A stretch of 64,000 nucleotides of DNA from Haloterrigena sp. H1 (GTDB lineage: Archaea; Halobacteriota; Halobacteria; Halobacteriales; Natrialbaceae). A program made the translations under genes and the position numbers. Position 1 is the first letter of the stretch; each line of letters begins with the position of its first letter. The stretch spans positions 1,116,001 to 1,180,000 of the forward strand of contig NZ_SMZK01000001.1 in NCBI RefSeq assembly GCF_005938085.1. Reading direction: 5' to 3'. Under the pieces are notes generated by a model, which had not been told where the DNA came from, searched no databases, and worked only from the letters and a program-made list of their open reading frames with translations. This document shows positions 44,810-53,847 of this stretch, one piece after another.

Positions 44810-46633
44810 TTAGAGCCGTTCCCAGGAGAGGTCGAGTTCGAGGTCCTCTCGAAGCATCTGCGAGACGTGACAGCCCCGCTCCCCGAGGTCGACGAGCCGG
44901 TCGACGGCCTCGTCGTCTGCGTCGGTCGCGAGCCGGATCGTCGCCGCGATCTCTTCGACCGACCCCTCGTCGGGAGTCCCGTCGACGTCGACCCGAATTT
45001 CGTCGACCGACATGTCGCGTTTGCTCGCCTGGAACCTGGTACTCAGCGAGAGACACGAGGCGAGGCCACTGAGGGCGACGTCGACCGGGGTCGGGCCGGT
45101 CTCGGTGCCGCCGCTGGATTCGGGTTCGTCGTACGTCCACTCGAAGGAGCCCGCCTCGATGCGACCGTGCATTCCCTCGGGGTTCGTGGCGGTAACCGAC
45201 CGGCCGGGCATCTCTGTCTCGGCCGCACTGCCGGCCCCGCGGTCGGCCGCCTCGGCAACGTCGTCCGGAAGCAGCGGCCACGGTTCCTCGACGTAGTCGA
45301 CGAGCGTCTCGAGGAATCGAGCGGCGTCCGCGCCGTCGACGACCCGGTGGTCGAACGAGAGATCGAACGGGAGGTGGCGTCGCCATTCGATGCCGTCGTC
45401 GTCGCCACGGGTCGGCTGTTCGGTGATGGCGTCGACACCGAGGATGGCGACCTGCGGCGGGTTGATGACCGGGTCGAACGCCTCGATGCCGAGGACGCCG
45501 AGATTCGTCACGGTGAACGTCCCGCCCTGGAGATCGTCCATCGTGTAATCACCGCTGGTCGCACGGCCGACGAGGTCCCGTCGCTCGTCGGCGAGTTCGG
45601 CGAGCGATTTGCTCTCAACGTCCGGGAGTACGGGCGCGATCAGCCCCTGTTCGATATCGACGGCGATCCCGATGTTGTGTTCCTCCCAGAGTTCGTGGAC
45701 GTCGTCTTCGAACGTCGCGTTGAACGCGGGGTGATCCGCGAGCGTCGCCGAGATTGTCCGGAGGAGGACGTCCTGGACAGAGACGTCGGTCTCGAGGACG
45801 TCGTCGGCAGCGTCGGCAGCCGAAAGCAGCGCCTCGGCGTCGGCCTCGCGGTGGACGGTCACGTGGACGGCCTCGCGATCGCTCTCGCTCAGCCGCGAGG
45901 CGATCGTCTTGCGCATCCCGCCGAACGGCCGTTCCGCCGCGAGCGTTCGACTCGTCCCGCCGGTCTCGGCAGCGGCGGCCGCCTCGACGTCGTCTTCGGT
46001 GATCGCGCCCTGATAGCCGGTTCCTTCGACGGTTGTGAGATCGACACCCAGTTCGTCGGCGCGGGAGCGCGCCCGCGGTGACGCGTTCAGCTCGCCAGCA
46101 CCTTCTCCCGTCCCCTCGCTGGCCGCCCGTTCGACGTCCTCCTCGGTGATCGACCCCTGATAGCCGGTTCCTTCGACGGTCGATAGCTCGACACCCAGTT
46201 CGTCCGCCCGATCTCGGGCTCGGGGTGAGGCCTGGACTTCATCGGCTGTCGCCCCACCGGCGCTGGTATCGCCCCCGCTTGCGGCTGGTTCGGCCGTGCT
46301 CTCCTCCGGTTCCGGCTCGGACTCGGCTTCGTCGACCTCGACGTTGGCTTCGAGATCGGCTGTCGCTTCGTCCTCGAGATCGCTGATGTCGGCATCGCTC
46401 GGTGCGACGATCCCGATCGGGGTCCCCGGCGGGACCGTCTCGTCGACCTCGAGATAGGTCCGTCGCAACACGCCGTCTTCGCGGGCCTCGACTTCCCCGA
46501 TACTCTTTTCCGACTCCACTTCTGCGACTAACTCTCCCTCGGAGACGGCGTCGCCCTCATCAATCGCCCACTCGAGAAGCGTTCCGCGTTCCATCTCGAG
46601 CCCGAGTTTCGGCATCCGAACGATGTAACCCAT
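44810..46633 (-). CDS. Dihydrolipoamide acyltransferase (E2) fused to OsmC domain, with two PSBDs
   Basis: This 607-residue modular protein has a lipoyl domain at 1-78 with lipoylated Lys about 43 in VESEKSIGEV. Two tandem peripheral-subunit-binding domains follow at about 135-170 and 184-220 (each ASPRAR-x-RADELGV ... TVEGTGYQG). The CAT catalytic domain at about 232-455 has SFDHRVVDGADAARFLETL. An OsmC/Ohr domain at about 475-607 has Cys 527 and Cys 588 as the redox pair. E2 would accept acyl groups from the convergent E1. OsmC detoxifies peroxides or hydroperoxides using thiols, sometimes reduced by lipoamide. No E3 gene is seen. It starts at ATG 46633. Confidence 0.9.
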   Translation of the reverse strand: MGYIVRMPKLGLEMERGTLLEWAIDEGDAVSEGELVAEVESEKSIGEVEAREDGVLRRTYLEVDETVPPGTPIGIVAPSDADISDLEDEATADLEANVEVDEAESEPEPEESTAEPAASGGDTSAGGATADEVQASPRARDRADELGVELSTVEGTGYQGSITEEDVERAASEGTGEGAGELNASPRARSRADELGVDLTTVEGTGYQGAITEDDVEAAAAAETGGTSRTLAAERPFGGMRKTIASRLSESDREAVHVTVHREADAEALLSAADAADDVLETDVSVQDVLLRTISATLADHPAFNATFEDDVHELWEEHNIGIAVDIEQGLIAPVLPDVESKSLAELADERRDLVGRATSGDYTMDDLQGGTFTVTNLGVLGIEAFDPVINPPQVAILGVDAITEQPTRGDDDGIEWRRHLPFDLSFDHRVVDGADAARFLETLVDYVEEPWPLLPDDVAEAADRGAGSAAETEMPGRSVTATNPEGMHGRIEAGSFEWTYDEPESSGGTETGPTPVDVALSGLASCLSLSTRFQASKRDMSVDEIRVDVDGTPDEGSVEEIAATIRLATDADDEAVDRLVDLGERGCHVSQMLREDLELDLSWERL

Positions 46634-46873
46634 GGGATAGGATAGCATGAATAGGATATAAAAGGTACCGGCGGTCGGTCATCGGACAGTGATAGGTCAC
46701 GCTGACGTAATGAGGGAGAACGCGGCGTCGGCTTATCGATAATGATCTTCCGTGGCATATTATTCAATGGACGTTCATTCTTCACGAAAGATACTTGTCA
46801 ATCCATAGCAAAGGCTTTAGGCACGGTAGTGCGAAAATCCGAGTACGGTTGGCCCATCGGCCACTGATCCACT

Positions 46874-48778
46874 ATGAGTAGCGACGAACTTATCTGGCGA
46901 ATCGCGGGCGGTTCCGGCGACGGGATCGACTCGACGAGCCAGAATTTCGCCAAGGCGCTGATGCGCTCGGGGCTCGACGTATTCACTCACCGGCACTATC
47001 CGTCGCGGATCCGCGGCGGCCACACGTACGTCGAGATTCGTGCCGCAGACCACGAGGTACAGTCACGGGGCGACGGGTACAACTTCCTGCTCGCGCTGGG
47101 CGACTCGTTCGCCCGCAACCCCCAGGAAGATGCCTACTACGGGAACGAGGAGATCAAACCCCTCTCGGAGAACCTCGATGAACTCCGCGACGGCGGGATC
47201 ATCGTCTACGACGAGGGCCTCATCAGCGAGGAGGACGTCGAAGCGCTCAATCTCGAGGCCCGTGCCGAGGAGAACGACTGGCACGTCTTCCCGATGGATC
47301 TTCGCGCCCTCGCCCGGGAACACGGCCGTGAGGTCATGCGCAATACCGCCGGCGTCGGCGTGACGGCTGCGCTGCTCGAGATGGACTTAGAGCACATCGA
47401 GGACCTGATGTCCGACGCGATGGGCGGCGAGATTCTCGAGGCGAACATCGAGATCCTCCACGAGGCCTACGACATCATCAACGAGGAGTACGAGTTCGAG
47501 CACGACCTGCGCGCCCCCGAAGGCACTCACGACACCGAGCAGGCGCTGCTGTCGGGCTCGAACGCGATCGCCTACGGCGCGATCGACGCCGGCTGTCGGT
47601 TCATTTCCGGCTACCCGATGACGCCGTGGACGGACGTCTTTACCATCCTCAGTCAGAACTTCCCCGACATGGGTGGGATCTCCGAGCAGGTCGAAGACGA
47701 AATCGCTGCCGCGGCGCTGGCAGTCGGTGCGAGCCACGCCGGCGTCAAGGCGATGTCCGGCTCGTCCGGCGGTGGCTTTGCACTGATGAGCGAGCCACTG
47801 GGTCTCGCCGAGATGACCGAGACCCCAGTGGTCCTCATCGAGGCCATGCGTGCCGGTCCCTCGACCGGGATGCCGACGAAACCCGAACAGTCCGACTTAG
47901 AGCACATCCTCTATACGAGTCAGGGTGACTCCCAGCGCGTCGTCTTCGCGCCCGGGAACATCGAGGAAGCCTACGAGCAGACTCGACTGGCGTTCGAGAT
48001 CGCCTGGGACTACCAGATCCCGTCGATCATCATCTACGACCAGAAGCTCTCCGGCGAGAACACCAACGTCGACGTCGAGTTCTTCGACCGCGAACCCCAG
48101 CCCGATCTGGGATCGACGCTGACCGAGGAGGAACTTCGGGAGGCTGCCCACGACAACTCCGGGAAGTTCAAGCGCTTCAACTACGAGGACGCCGAAAACG
48201 GCGTCGCATCGCGCTCGATCCCCGGCCAGAAAGGCGGGCGCTTCCTCGCGACCGGCAACGAACACAGCCCCGTCGGGCACATCAGCGAGGACCCCGACAA
48301 CCGCGTCGCCCAGATGGACCGACGCCTCGAGAAACTCGAGTCGATCCGCGAGGACCTCGACAGCCGAGAGTCGTCCACGCAGACCTACTTCGGCGACGAG
48401 ACGGCCGACTACGGGGTCATCACGTGGGGCTCGAGCCAGGGTGCCGTCGAGGAGGCCGTCGAGCGGCTCAACGACGACGGCCACTCGGTGAAAGGTATCA
48501 GCGTCTCCGACATGATGCCGTTCGCGGAGGCCGACGTGACCGAGTTCTTAGAGAGCGTCGACGAGGCGATGGTCGTCGAGATGAACGCCACCGCACAGTT
48601 CCGCGGCCTGCTCCAGAAGGAACTCGGCCGGTTCGGTGAGAAGCTGACCAGCCTGCTGAAGTACAACGGCGAGCCGTTCGAGCCCGCCGAGATCGTCGAG
48701 GGCTACGAGGTCAACTTCGTCGAGGAAGACCGCGAACCGACCGCACAGGTGCGAATCGAACCAGCTGCAGGTGACTGA
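46874..48778 (+). CDS. porA: 2-oxoacid:ferredoxin oxidoreductase alpha/gamma fusion (PorA-type)
   Basis: This 634-residue protein carries the gamma domain at its start (ELIWRIAGGSGDGIDSTSQN) and the alpha domain after about residue 190 (SGSNAIAYGAIDAGCRFISG). MSGSSGGGFALMSEPLGLAE and VMPFAEADVTEFL-type segments follow. It oxidises pyruvate or another 2-oxoacid with CoA and ferredoxin. The 634/311 subunit lengths fit pyruvate oxidoreductase of halobacteria better than the 2-oxoglutarate enzyme, from memory of the families. ATG 46874 begins the conserved N-terminus. It is followed after 3 bases by porB. Confidence 0.87.
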   Translation: MSSDELIWRIAGGSGDGIDSTSQNFAKALMRSGLDVFTHRHYPSRIRGGHTYVEIRAADHEVQSRGDGYNFLLALGDSFARNPQEDAYYGNEEIKPLSENLDELRDGGIIVYDEGLISEEDVEALNLEARAEENDWHVFPMDLRALAREHGREVMRNTAGVGVTAALLEMDLEHIEDLMSDAMGGEILEANIEILHEAYDIINEEYEFEHDLRAPEGTHDTEQALLSGSNAIAYGAIDAGCRFISGYPMTPWTDVFTILSQNFPDMGGISEQVEDEIAAAALAVGASHAGVKAMSGSSGGGFALMSEPLGLAEMTETPVVLIEAMRAGPSTGMPTKPEQSDLEHILYTSQGDSQRVVFAPGNIEEAYEQTRLAFEIAWDYQIPSIIIYDQKLSGENTNVDVEFFDREPQPDLGSTLTEEELREAAHDNSGKFKRFNYEDAENGVASRSIPGQKGGRFLATGNEHSPVGHISEDPDNRVAQMDRRLEKLESIREDLDSRESSTQTYFGDETADYGVITWGSSQGAVEEAVERLNDDGHSVKGISVSDMMPFAEADVTEFLESVDEAMVVEMNATAQFRGLLQKELGRFGEKLTSLLKYNGEPFEPAEIVEGYEVNFVEEDREPTAQVRIEPAAGD

Positions 48779-48781
48779 CCA

Positions 48782-49717
48782 ATGAGTGCATTCAACGCGA
48801 TCGGAGAGGAACGGGAGATCGACCGGGACGAGTTCACCCCCGGTGTCGAACCACAGCCGACCTGGTGTCCTGGCTGTGGTGACTTCGGCGTCCTGAAGGC
48901 GCTGAAACAGGCGCTGCCGGAGGTCGGCAAGACGCCCGAAGAAGTGCTGACCGTCACCGGGATCGGCTGTTCCGGCAAGCTGAACAGCTACCTGGACACG
49001 TATGGCTTCCACACGATCCACGGCCGCTCGCTGCCAGTGGCGCGAGCCGCCAAACTCGCGAATCCCGAACTCGAGGTCATCGCCGCGGGCGGTGACGGCG
49101 ACGGCTACGGGATCGGTGGTAACCACTTCATCCACTCGGCCCGGGAGAACCACGATATGACCTATATCGTGTTCAACAACGAGATCTTCGGGCTGACGAA
49201 AGGCCAGACCTCGCCGACGAGTCCGAAGGGCCACAAGTCCAAGACCCAGCCCTCGGGCAGCGCGAAGACGCCGATCCGGCCGCTGTCGATGTCGCTGAAC
49301 GCCGGTGCGAGCTACGTCGCCCGCACCGCTGCAGTCAACCCCAATCAGGCCAAGGAGATCATCAAGGAAGCCATCGAACACGACGGCTTCGCCCACATCG
49401 ACTTCCTGACCCAGTGTCCGACCTGGAACAAGGACGCCCGTCAGTACGTCCCCTACGTCGACGTCCAGGAGTCCGATGACTACGACTTCGACGTCACGGA
49501 CCGGGCCGAGGCCGCCGAGATGATGCGCGAGACCGAGGACGTCCTCAACGAGGGGACCGTCCTCACCGGCCGCTACTACGTCGACGAGGATCGGCCGTCC
49601 TACCAGCAGGAGAAACACGCCGTCGGCGAGATGCCCGACCAGCCACTGGCCGAACGGTACTTCGACGACGACGCGGAGTGGGAACGCAGCTACGACCTGC
49701 TCGAGCGACACACGTAA
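48782..49717 (+). CDS. porB: 2-oxoacid:ferredoxin oxidoreductase beta (PorB-type)
   Basis: This 311-residue TPP-binding subunit has the 4Fe-4S site WCPGCGDFGVLKALKQ with a third Cys at GIGCSGKLN, and the TPP motif AAGGDGDGYGIGGNHFIHSA with VFNNEIFGLTKGQTSPTS. It catalyses 2-oxoacid decarboxylation together with PorA. The coupled arrangement and acidic C-terminal tail are normal for haloarchaea. Confidence 0.88.
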   Translation: MSAFNAIGEEREIDRDEFTPGVEPQPTWCPGCGDFGVLKALKQALPEVGKTPEEVLTVTGIGCSGKLNSYLDTYGFHTIHGRSLPVARAAKLANPELEVIAAGGDGDGYGIGGNHFIHSARENHDMTYIVFNNEIFGLTKGQTSPTSPKGHKSKTQPSGSAKTPIRPLSMSLNAGASYVARTAAVNPNQAKEIIKEAIEHDGFAHIDFLTQCPTWNKDARQYVPYVDVQESDDYDFDVTDRAEAAEMMRETEDVLNEGTVLTGRYYVDEDRPSYQQEKHAVGEMPDQPLAERYFDDDAEWERSYDLLERHT

Positions 49718-49964
49718 CCCGACTGTCGACGCCGTCCCATAGCAGACAGTCGGCCGCCGTCTCACGGCCACTCACACTGATTTCGATTTGTGGCGTCGGT
49801 TCCACCTCGAGCGACCGCCTGCCTGCAGTGTTTCGACCGGCTTCAACGGTCAAAATCGCTCGCAAGCGTCGCGGTCGCCGGTCCGAGCCCGGCGTGCTTC
49901 TGATCGGATATCCGTCGTTTTCGTATACAAAAGATATTTTTCCGCCGGAGCAAAACATACTCGT

Positions 49965-50393
49965 ATGAGTGCGCAGGCGACGGAAGACAGAATTCTCGAG
50001 GTGCTCGAGGAGGACGCGCAAGCGTCTTACGCCGAGATCGCCGAGCGAGCGAACGTCTCGAAACCAACGGTGCGTAAGTATATCAACCAGCTCGAAGAGG
50101 AGGGCGTCATCGTCGGCTACTCGGCCGACATCGATCCGAAGAAACTCTCGAGCCAGACGATCGCGCTGGTCGGGCTCGACGTCGCGAGCGAACGCTACGT
50201 CGAGGCCACACAGGCGATCAAAAACCTCGACGAGGTCGAAGCGTTGTACAGTTCCAGCGGCGATCACATGCTAATGGCCGAGGTGCGCGCCGAAGACGGC
50301 GACGCGCTCGGCGAGATCATCTCCGAGGAGCTACTCGAAATCGACGGTGTCACTGCAGCACATCCGTCGTTTCTCCAGGAACGGCTGAAGTAA
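49965..50393 (+). CDS. Lrp/AsnC-family transcription regulator
   Basis: This 142-residue regulator has an N-terminal winged HTH (DRILEVLEEDAQASYAEIAE, RANVSKPTVRKYINQLEEEG) and a C-terminal RAM/ligand-sensing domain (HMLMAEVRAEDGDALGEIIS). ATG 49965 fits a promoter of TATA-like AAGATATTTT near 49931 with a short leader. It follows porAB and could regulate it, as Lrp-type genes near such operons often do, but the sensed ligand is unknown. Confidence 0.87.
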   Translation: MSAQATEDRILEVLEEDAQASYAEIAERANVSKPTVRKYINQLEEEGVIVGYSADIDPKKLSSQTIALVGLDVASERYVEATQAIKNLDEVEALYSSSGDHMLMAEVRAEDGDALGEIISEELLEIDGVTAAHPSFLQERLK

Positions 50394-50480
50394 TCCTGGC
50401 GGCCGACAGATCCGCCACGCGGCGCTTTCCGTCGCCGGTTTGGGATCTTCGTTTTCAGGCTGGCCCCCGTAGGCACGAGC

Positions 50481-50960
50481 ATGCCGACGTACGAACGTGA
50501 AACGACGGTCGAATCGCCGTTCGAAGACGTGTGGGCGTTTCACTCTCGCGTGTCTGGGCTCGAGGCAGTGACGCCCGACTGGCTAGAGCTGCGCGTCGAA
50601 CGGGTGATCGGGCCCGATGGCGAGACCGATCCCGACGTGCTCGAGCCTGGCTCGGAGGTCGCGTTGTCGATCCGGCCGTTCGGCGTGGGGCCGCGCCAGC
50701 ACTGGACATCGGTGATTACGGACCGCGAGCGCGACGATGGAGCAGCGTGTTTTCGCGACGAGATGGTCCACGGGCCGTTCGACCGGTGGGAGCATACGCA
50801 CAGCTTTTTCGCCGACGGCGATCGGACCGTCATTCGGGATCGCGTTGCGTACGAACTCCCGTTCGGGCCGCTCGGTGACGTTGCCGAACCGTTCTCGAAG
50901 CCCGGCTTCGCGGCCATGTTCCGGGCCCGCCATCGGCTGGCGAAAGCGCAACTCGAATGA
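50481..50960 (+). CDS. SRPBCC-family ligand-binding protein
   Basis: This 159-residue helix-grip (START-like) domain is of the polyketide-cyclase/dehydrase type: YERETTVESPFEDVWAFHSR, RVSGLEAVTPDWLEL, HGPFDRWEHTHSFFADGDRT and LPFGPLGDVAEPFSKPGFAA. It binds hydrophobic small molecules; the ligand cannot be inferred. It stands alone, followed by an intergenic hairpin repeat. Confidence 0.82.
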   Translation: MPTYERETTVESPFEDVWAFHSRVSGLEAVTPDWLELRVERVIGPDGETDPDVLEPGSEVALSIRPFGVGPRQHWTSVITDRERDDGAACFRDEMVHGPFDRWEHTHSFFADGDRTVIRDRVAYELPFGPLGDVAEPFSKPGFAAMFRARHRLAKAQLE

Positions 50961-50970
50961 GGTCACAGAC

Positions 50971-51050
50971 GGACTCCTGTCAGTGGATTCTGGCGCACCC
51001 GCCACCCGTCTGCGGGTTCGCCGGTCACTCGGGACAGCAGACCGCATCAG
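50971..51050 (+). repeat. Intergenic hairpin repeat, copy 2
   Basis: The element begins GGACTCCTGTCAGTGGATTC, contains the hairpin GGCGCACCCGC-cacccgtct-GCGGGTTCGCC and ends GGGACAGCAGACCGCATC. It begins 10 bases after the SRPBCC stop and shares its beginning, hairpin and end with copies at 60392 and, inverted, at 18813. Confidence 0.7.
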
Positions 51051-51108
51051 AGCCGCGTTCGACGGCTGAACCACGTCGGTTTTGATCGTTGGGTCGCTAC
51101 AGGCGAGT

Positions 51109-51717
51109 ATGTGCGAACGCGACGGACTCGAACGGCGGCGGCTGTTGGGCGTGCTGGGAGCCGGCGCGACAGCGGCGATCGCCGGCTGTCTCGGTGGAGG
51201 GACTGAAGGCGATGGGTCCGAAGACGGTGACGACGAACAGGCACAGGTGTACGAACCATCGATCGAGGGTGTCGAGGAAGGGCCAGTCGAATACACCAGA
51301 TCGCAACGCTGTGATGTCTGTGGCATGCCGGTCACCAAGTACGATGGAAAGAGTCAAATCGTCCACGAGAACGGACAGGCGGCCGTCTTCGACTTTCCGG
51401 GCTGTCTGTTCGCCTACAAAGTGTCGTCGACGCCGGACTCGCCGATCCAAGGCGCGTGGACGACCGACTACGAGACCGGAAGCGACGACATCGACGCAAT
51501 GGAAGCACACTACGTTCTCATTACCGACAAGGAGGCAGCGGAGGACCCGATGGGGATCGAACCGCGCCCCTACGCCAATCGCGACGACGCCGTCGCGTTC
51601 CTCGAGAGCTGGGAGGCCGAGGAACTGTCCCCCGACGAGGATATCATCGTCGGGCTCGATGAGGTCGACATGGAAATCGCGAAGATATACCGCAAGAACC
51701 GCCTTCCCGACGAGTAA
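51109..51717 (+). CDS. NosL-family (copper chaperone) lipoprotein
   Basis: This exported protein of about 202 residues has a twin-Arg-type lipoprotein leader (ERRRLLGVLGAGATAAIAGC). The mature part has a CDVCGMPV motif (RCDVCGMPVTKYDGKSQIVH) with cysteines that bind copper in NosL. CLFAYKV and VLITDKEA segments are typical. NosL supplies copper to nitrous oxide reductase, but no nosZ is visible here, so other copper trafficking is possible. ATG 51109 precedes the leader; the frame before it is not part of the protein. Confidence 0.85.
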   Translation: MCERDGLERRRLLGVLGAGATAAIAGCLGGGTEGDGSEDGDDEQAQVYEPSIEGVEEGPVEYTRSQRCDVCGMPVTKYDGKSQIVHENGQAAVFDFPGCLFAYKVSSTPDSPIQGAWTTDYETGSDDIDAMEAHYVLITDKEAAEDPMGIEPRPYANRDDAVAFLESWEAEELSPDEDIIVGLDEVDMEIAKIYRKNRLPDE

Positions 51718-51889
51718 CGCTGCGTCTCACTGTCACTGCGATCGATTCCTATCGGGTGGAGGCTCGAGCGCGAACGCTGCGGAAAGATGGCGGGCAGACC
51801 CGGTCGACCGACGCGCTCTCGGCGATCCGTTTTCGAGAGGTGGCCGACAGTTATTACAGTGGGCGCCATGATTGTGTGTCGTGGTAGCA

Positions 51890-52189
51890 ATGTCCGATAC
51901 CGAGCTGACGGACTTCCTGATACTGCGATCGTTGGACGACCCGATCACCAAGGACGAACTCGAGGCAGCCGGCGAGCAGTCCGGCGAGGCCCTCGAGGAA
52001 CTGCGGGAGGAAGGCACCGAGATCCGGTGGATCGAATCCGAAGTCATGGCCAACGAAAACGGACGGATCACGGGCACGTTCTGTCACTATCGGGCCGAAG
52101 GGGAGGCAGCGATCCGTGAACACGCCGACCGGGCCGACCTGCCCGCGACGCGCATCGATCGCCGCAGGGAGCCCCTCGAGGGGGAGTAG
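51890..52189 (+). CDS. DUF4242 family protein
   Basis: This protein of about 99 residues matches DUF4242 (LTDFLILRSLDDPITKDELE, IRWIESEVMANENGRITGTF and CHYRAEGEAAIREHADRADLP), small ferredoxin-fold proteins some of which bind nickel. The function here is unknown. ATG 51890 is preferred over an upstream start at 51872. Confidence 0.7.
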   Translation: MSDTELTDFLILRSLDDPITKDELEAAGEQSGEALEELREEGTEIRWIESEVMANENGRITGTFCHYRAEGEAAIREHADRADLPATRIDRRREPLEGE

Positions 52190-52296
52190 CGGCGCGCAAC
52201 GATCGAAGTAACTGGCGTACCGGACCGGAGACCGGTAACGGGGCGATTCCCATCACGTACACTTAGTACCGTCCCTGTTGTGGTAGTAGGTACCGT

Positions 52297-53412
52297 ATGA
52301 CAAGTGCCGATACGATTCCAGTCACCGTCGTCAGCGGCTACCTCGGCGCGGGCAAGACGACGCTGATCAATCACGTACTGTCGAACCCCGGGGGGCGGCG
52401 GGTGGCCGTGATCGTCAACGACATGGGCGAGGTCAACGTCGACGCGGACCGACTCGAGCGAGCCACCGACGACGGGATCGTCGACCTCTCGAACGGCTGT
52501 ATCTGTTGTCGATTACGCGGCGATCTCCTCGAGGAAGCGACGCGGCTGGCACGTAGCCGGGAGTTCGATGCCCTGCTGGTCGAGGCGTCAGGGATCAGTG
52601 AACCGATTCCCATCGCACAGGTGTTCACCGACGGGACGGACGCGAGCGACGTGGACCCGACGTCCCTGTTCCGGCTGGATACCATGGTCACCGTCCTCGA
52701 TACGTACGGGTTCTGGAAGGAGTTCGACGCCGGTGCGCAGTTGCCCGCGGGGCTGCAGCCGGACGCGGATCGGCCGTTGAGCGAGGTGCTGATCGAGGGG
52801 ATCGAGTTCTGCGATGTCCTGTTGCTCAACAAGACCGACATGGTTCCCGACGACGTCGTCGCGGAGATCGAGACGGTCGTCGACCAACTTCAGCCGCGGG
52901 CACGGCGGCGTCGAACGAGCTACTCCGAGGTGGATCCGGAACTCATCCTCGACACCGGACAGTTCGACTTCGCGAGAGCGAAGCGCTCGCCAGGGTGGAA
53001 ACGGCACCTGCGTGGCGAAGGCCACGACCACGACACGCACACCAACGACGCGGAGCCGAGCGCTGCCGAGCGACACGGCGTCTCGTCGTTCGTCTTCCGC
53101 GCCGATCGCCCGCTCCACCCGGCGCGACTCGCCGCCTGGCTCGAGGACGAAGACTGGGACGGCGCGATCATCCGAGCCAAGGGCGTCTGTCACGTCGCGA
53201 ACCGCGACGAGGTGATCGGCGTCAGTCAGGCCGGGCCGTCAGTCAGAGCCGGCCCGATCGGCGAGTGGCGGCCGACCGACGACCGGCAGACGCAACTGGT
53301 GTTCATCGGCCGCGAGATGGACGAACAGCGGATCCGTGAGGACCTCGAGGCGTGTGTGATCGACGACGACCGCGAGGCGGCGGACACGGCGGTCGATCCG
53401 TTCCCGCTGTGA
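52297..53412 (+). CDS. CobW/COG0523-type zinc-related GTPase
   Basis: This 371-residue G3E GTPase moves metals (zinc, nickel or cobalt) into client proteins. Walker A is VVSGYLGAGKTTLINHV, the metal motif is NGCICCRLRGDL (C-x-C-C), Walker B is ALLVEASGISEP, NKTD is in LLNKTDM, and a His-rich GEGHDHDTHTND loop may hold metal. The C-terminal CobW domain (SSFVFRADRPLHPARLAAWL) is complete. Two tiny Cys/His proteins are found right beside it. The client and metal are unknown. Confidence 0.9.
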   Translation: MTSADTIPVTVVSGYLGAGKTTLINHVLSNPGGRRVAVIVNDMGEVNVDADRLERATDDGIVDLSNGCICCRLRGDLLEEATRLARSREFDALLVEASGISEPIPIAQVFTDGTDASDVDPTSLFRLDTMVTVLDTYGFWKEFDAGAQLPAGLQPDADRPLSEVLIEGIEFCDVLLLNKTDMVPDDVVAEIETVVDQLQPRARRRRTSYSEVDPELILDTGQFDFARAKRSPGWKRHLRGEGHDHDTHTNDAEPSAAERHGVSSFVFRADRPLHPARLAAWLEDEDWDGAIIRAKGVCHVANRDEVIGVSQAGPSVRAGPIGEWRPTDDRQTQLVFIGREMDEQRIREDLEACVIDDDREAADTAVDPFPL

Positions 53413-53413
53413 G

Positions 53414-53572
53414 CTACGGTGCGAGTTCGTCGCTGAGCTCCTCCCAGGACTCGTGAAAACCGTGTGTCGACTGGTCTGTCAGCCGGTCGGGGAAGGCGTT
53501 CTGATAGACGTCGTCGTACTCGAGCAGCTGTGTCCAGCCGTCGTGGAAGGAGTAGCTGCAGTACTGGCACAT
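53414..53572 (-). CDS. Small CxxC protein convergent with CobW
   Basis: This is a 52-residue protein (MCQYCSYSFHDGWTQLLEYD and YQNAFPDRLTDQSTHGF, ending WEELSDELAP). An N-terminal CxxC with His residues could bind zinc or another metal. I do not recognise a family. It ends two bases after the cobW stop, on the opposite strand. The frame extends to 53599 but M10 (53572) starts the compact protein. Conservation next to CobW would settle whether it is real. Confidence 0.6.
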   Translation of the reverse strand: MCQYCSYSFHDGWTQLLEYDDVYQNAFPDRLTDQSTHGFHESWEELSDELAP

Positions 53573-53650
53573 ACACCAGCCTATGTCAGACAGAAGCATA
53601 CCTGTTTCTCCAGCCGAGACAGAAAGGCTATATCGTCACAGCAGAGCGCG

Positions 53651-53818
53651 ATGAGCATGCACCGACACGGCGGATACGTACAGAGCGCGACTGACACGGT
53701 CGAACGAGAATGCGACCACTGCGACTGGTATGCGGTTGCGGGATCGTATCCCACGCTGATCAAGCAGTACCAGGATCACCTTCGCGACGACCACCCGAAA
53801 GCCTGGCTGCGAAGCTGA
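53651..53818 (+). CDS. Small C2H2-like zinc-finger protein
   Basis: This 55-residue protein has one CxxC-x(18)-HxxxxH-type element: ECDHCDWYAVAGSYPTLIKQ, then YQDHLRDDH. It fits tiny haloarchaeal zinc-finger proteins that may bind DNA, RNA or a partner. ATG 53651 gives a compact protein; the longer upstream frame is not needed. It reads in the direction of cobW but is divergent in promoter from the CxxC protein at 53572. Confidence 0.65.
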   Translation: MSMHRHGGYVQSATDTVERECDHCDWYAVAGSYPTLIKQYQDHLRDDHPKAWLRS

Positions 53819-53847
53819 GGCTGTCGAACAGCAGTCCGGGACGATCG

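Noticed and set aside
46874-49717. 2-oxoglutarate:ferredoxin oxidoreductase (KorAB) assignment
   Set aside because: Subunit sizes fit the pyruvate enzyme of halobacteria better, as far as I recall; phylogeny would decide.
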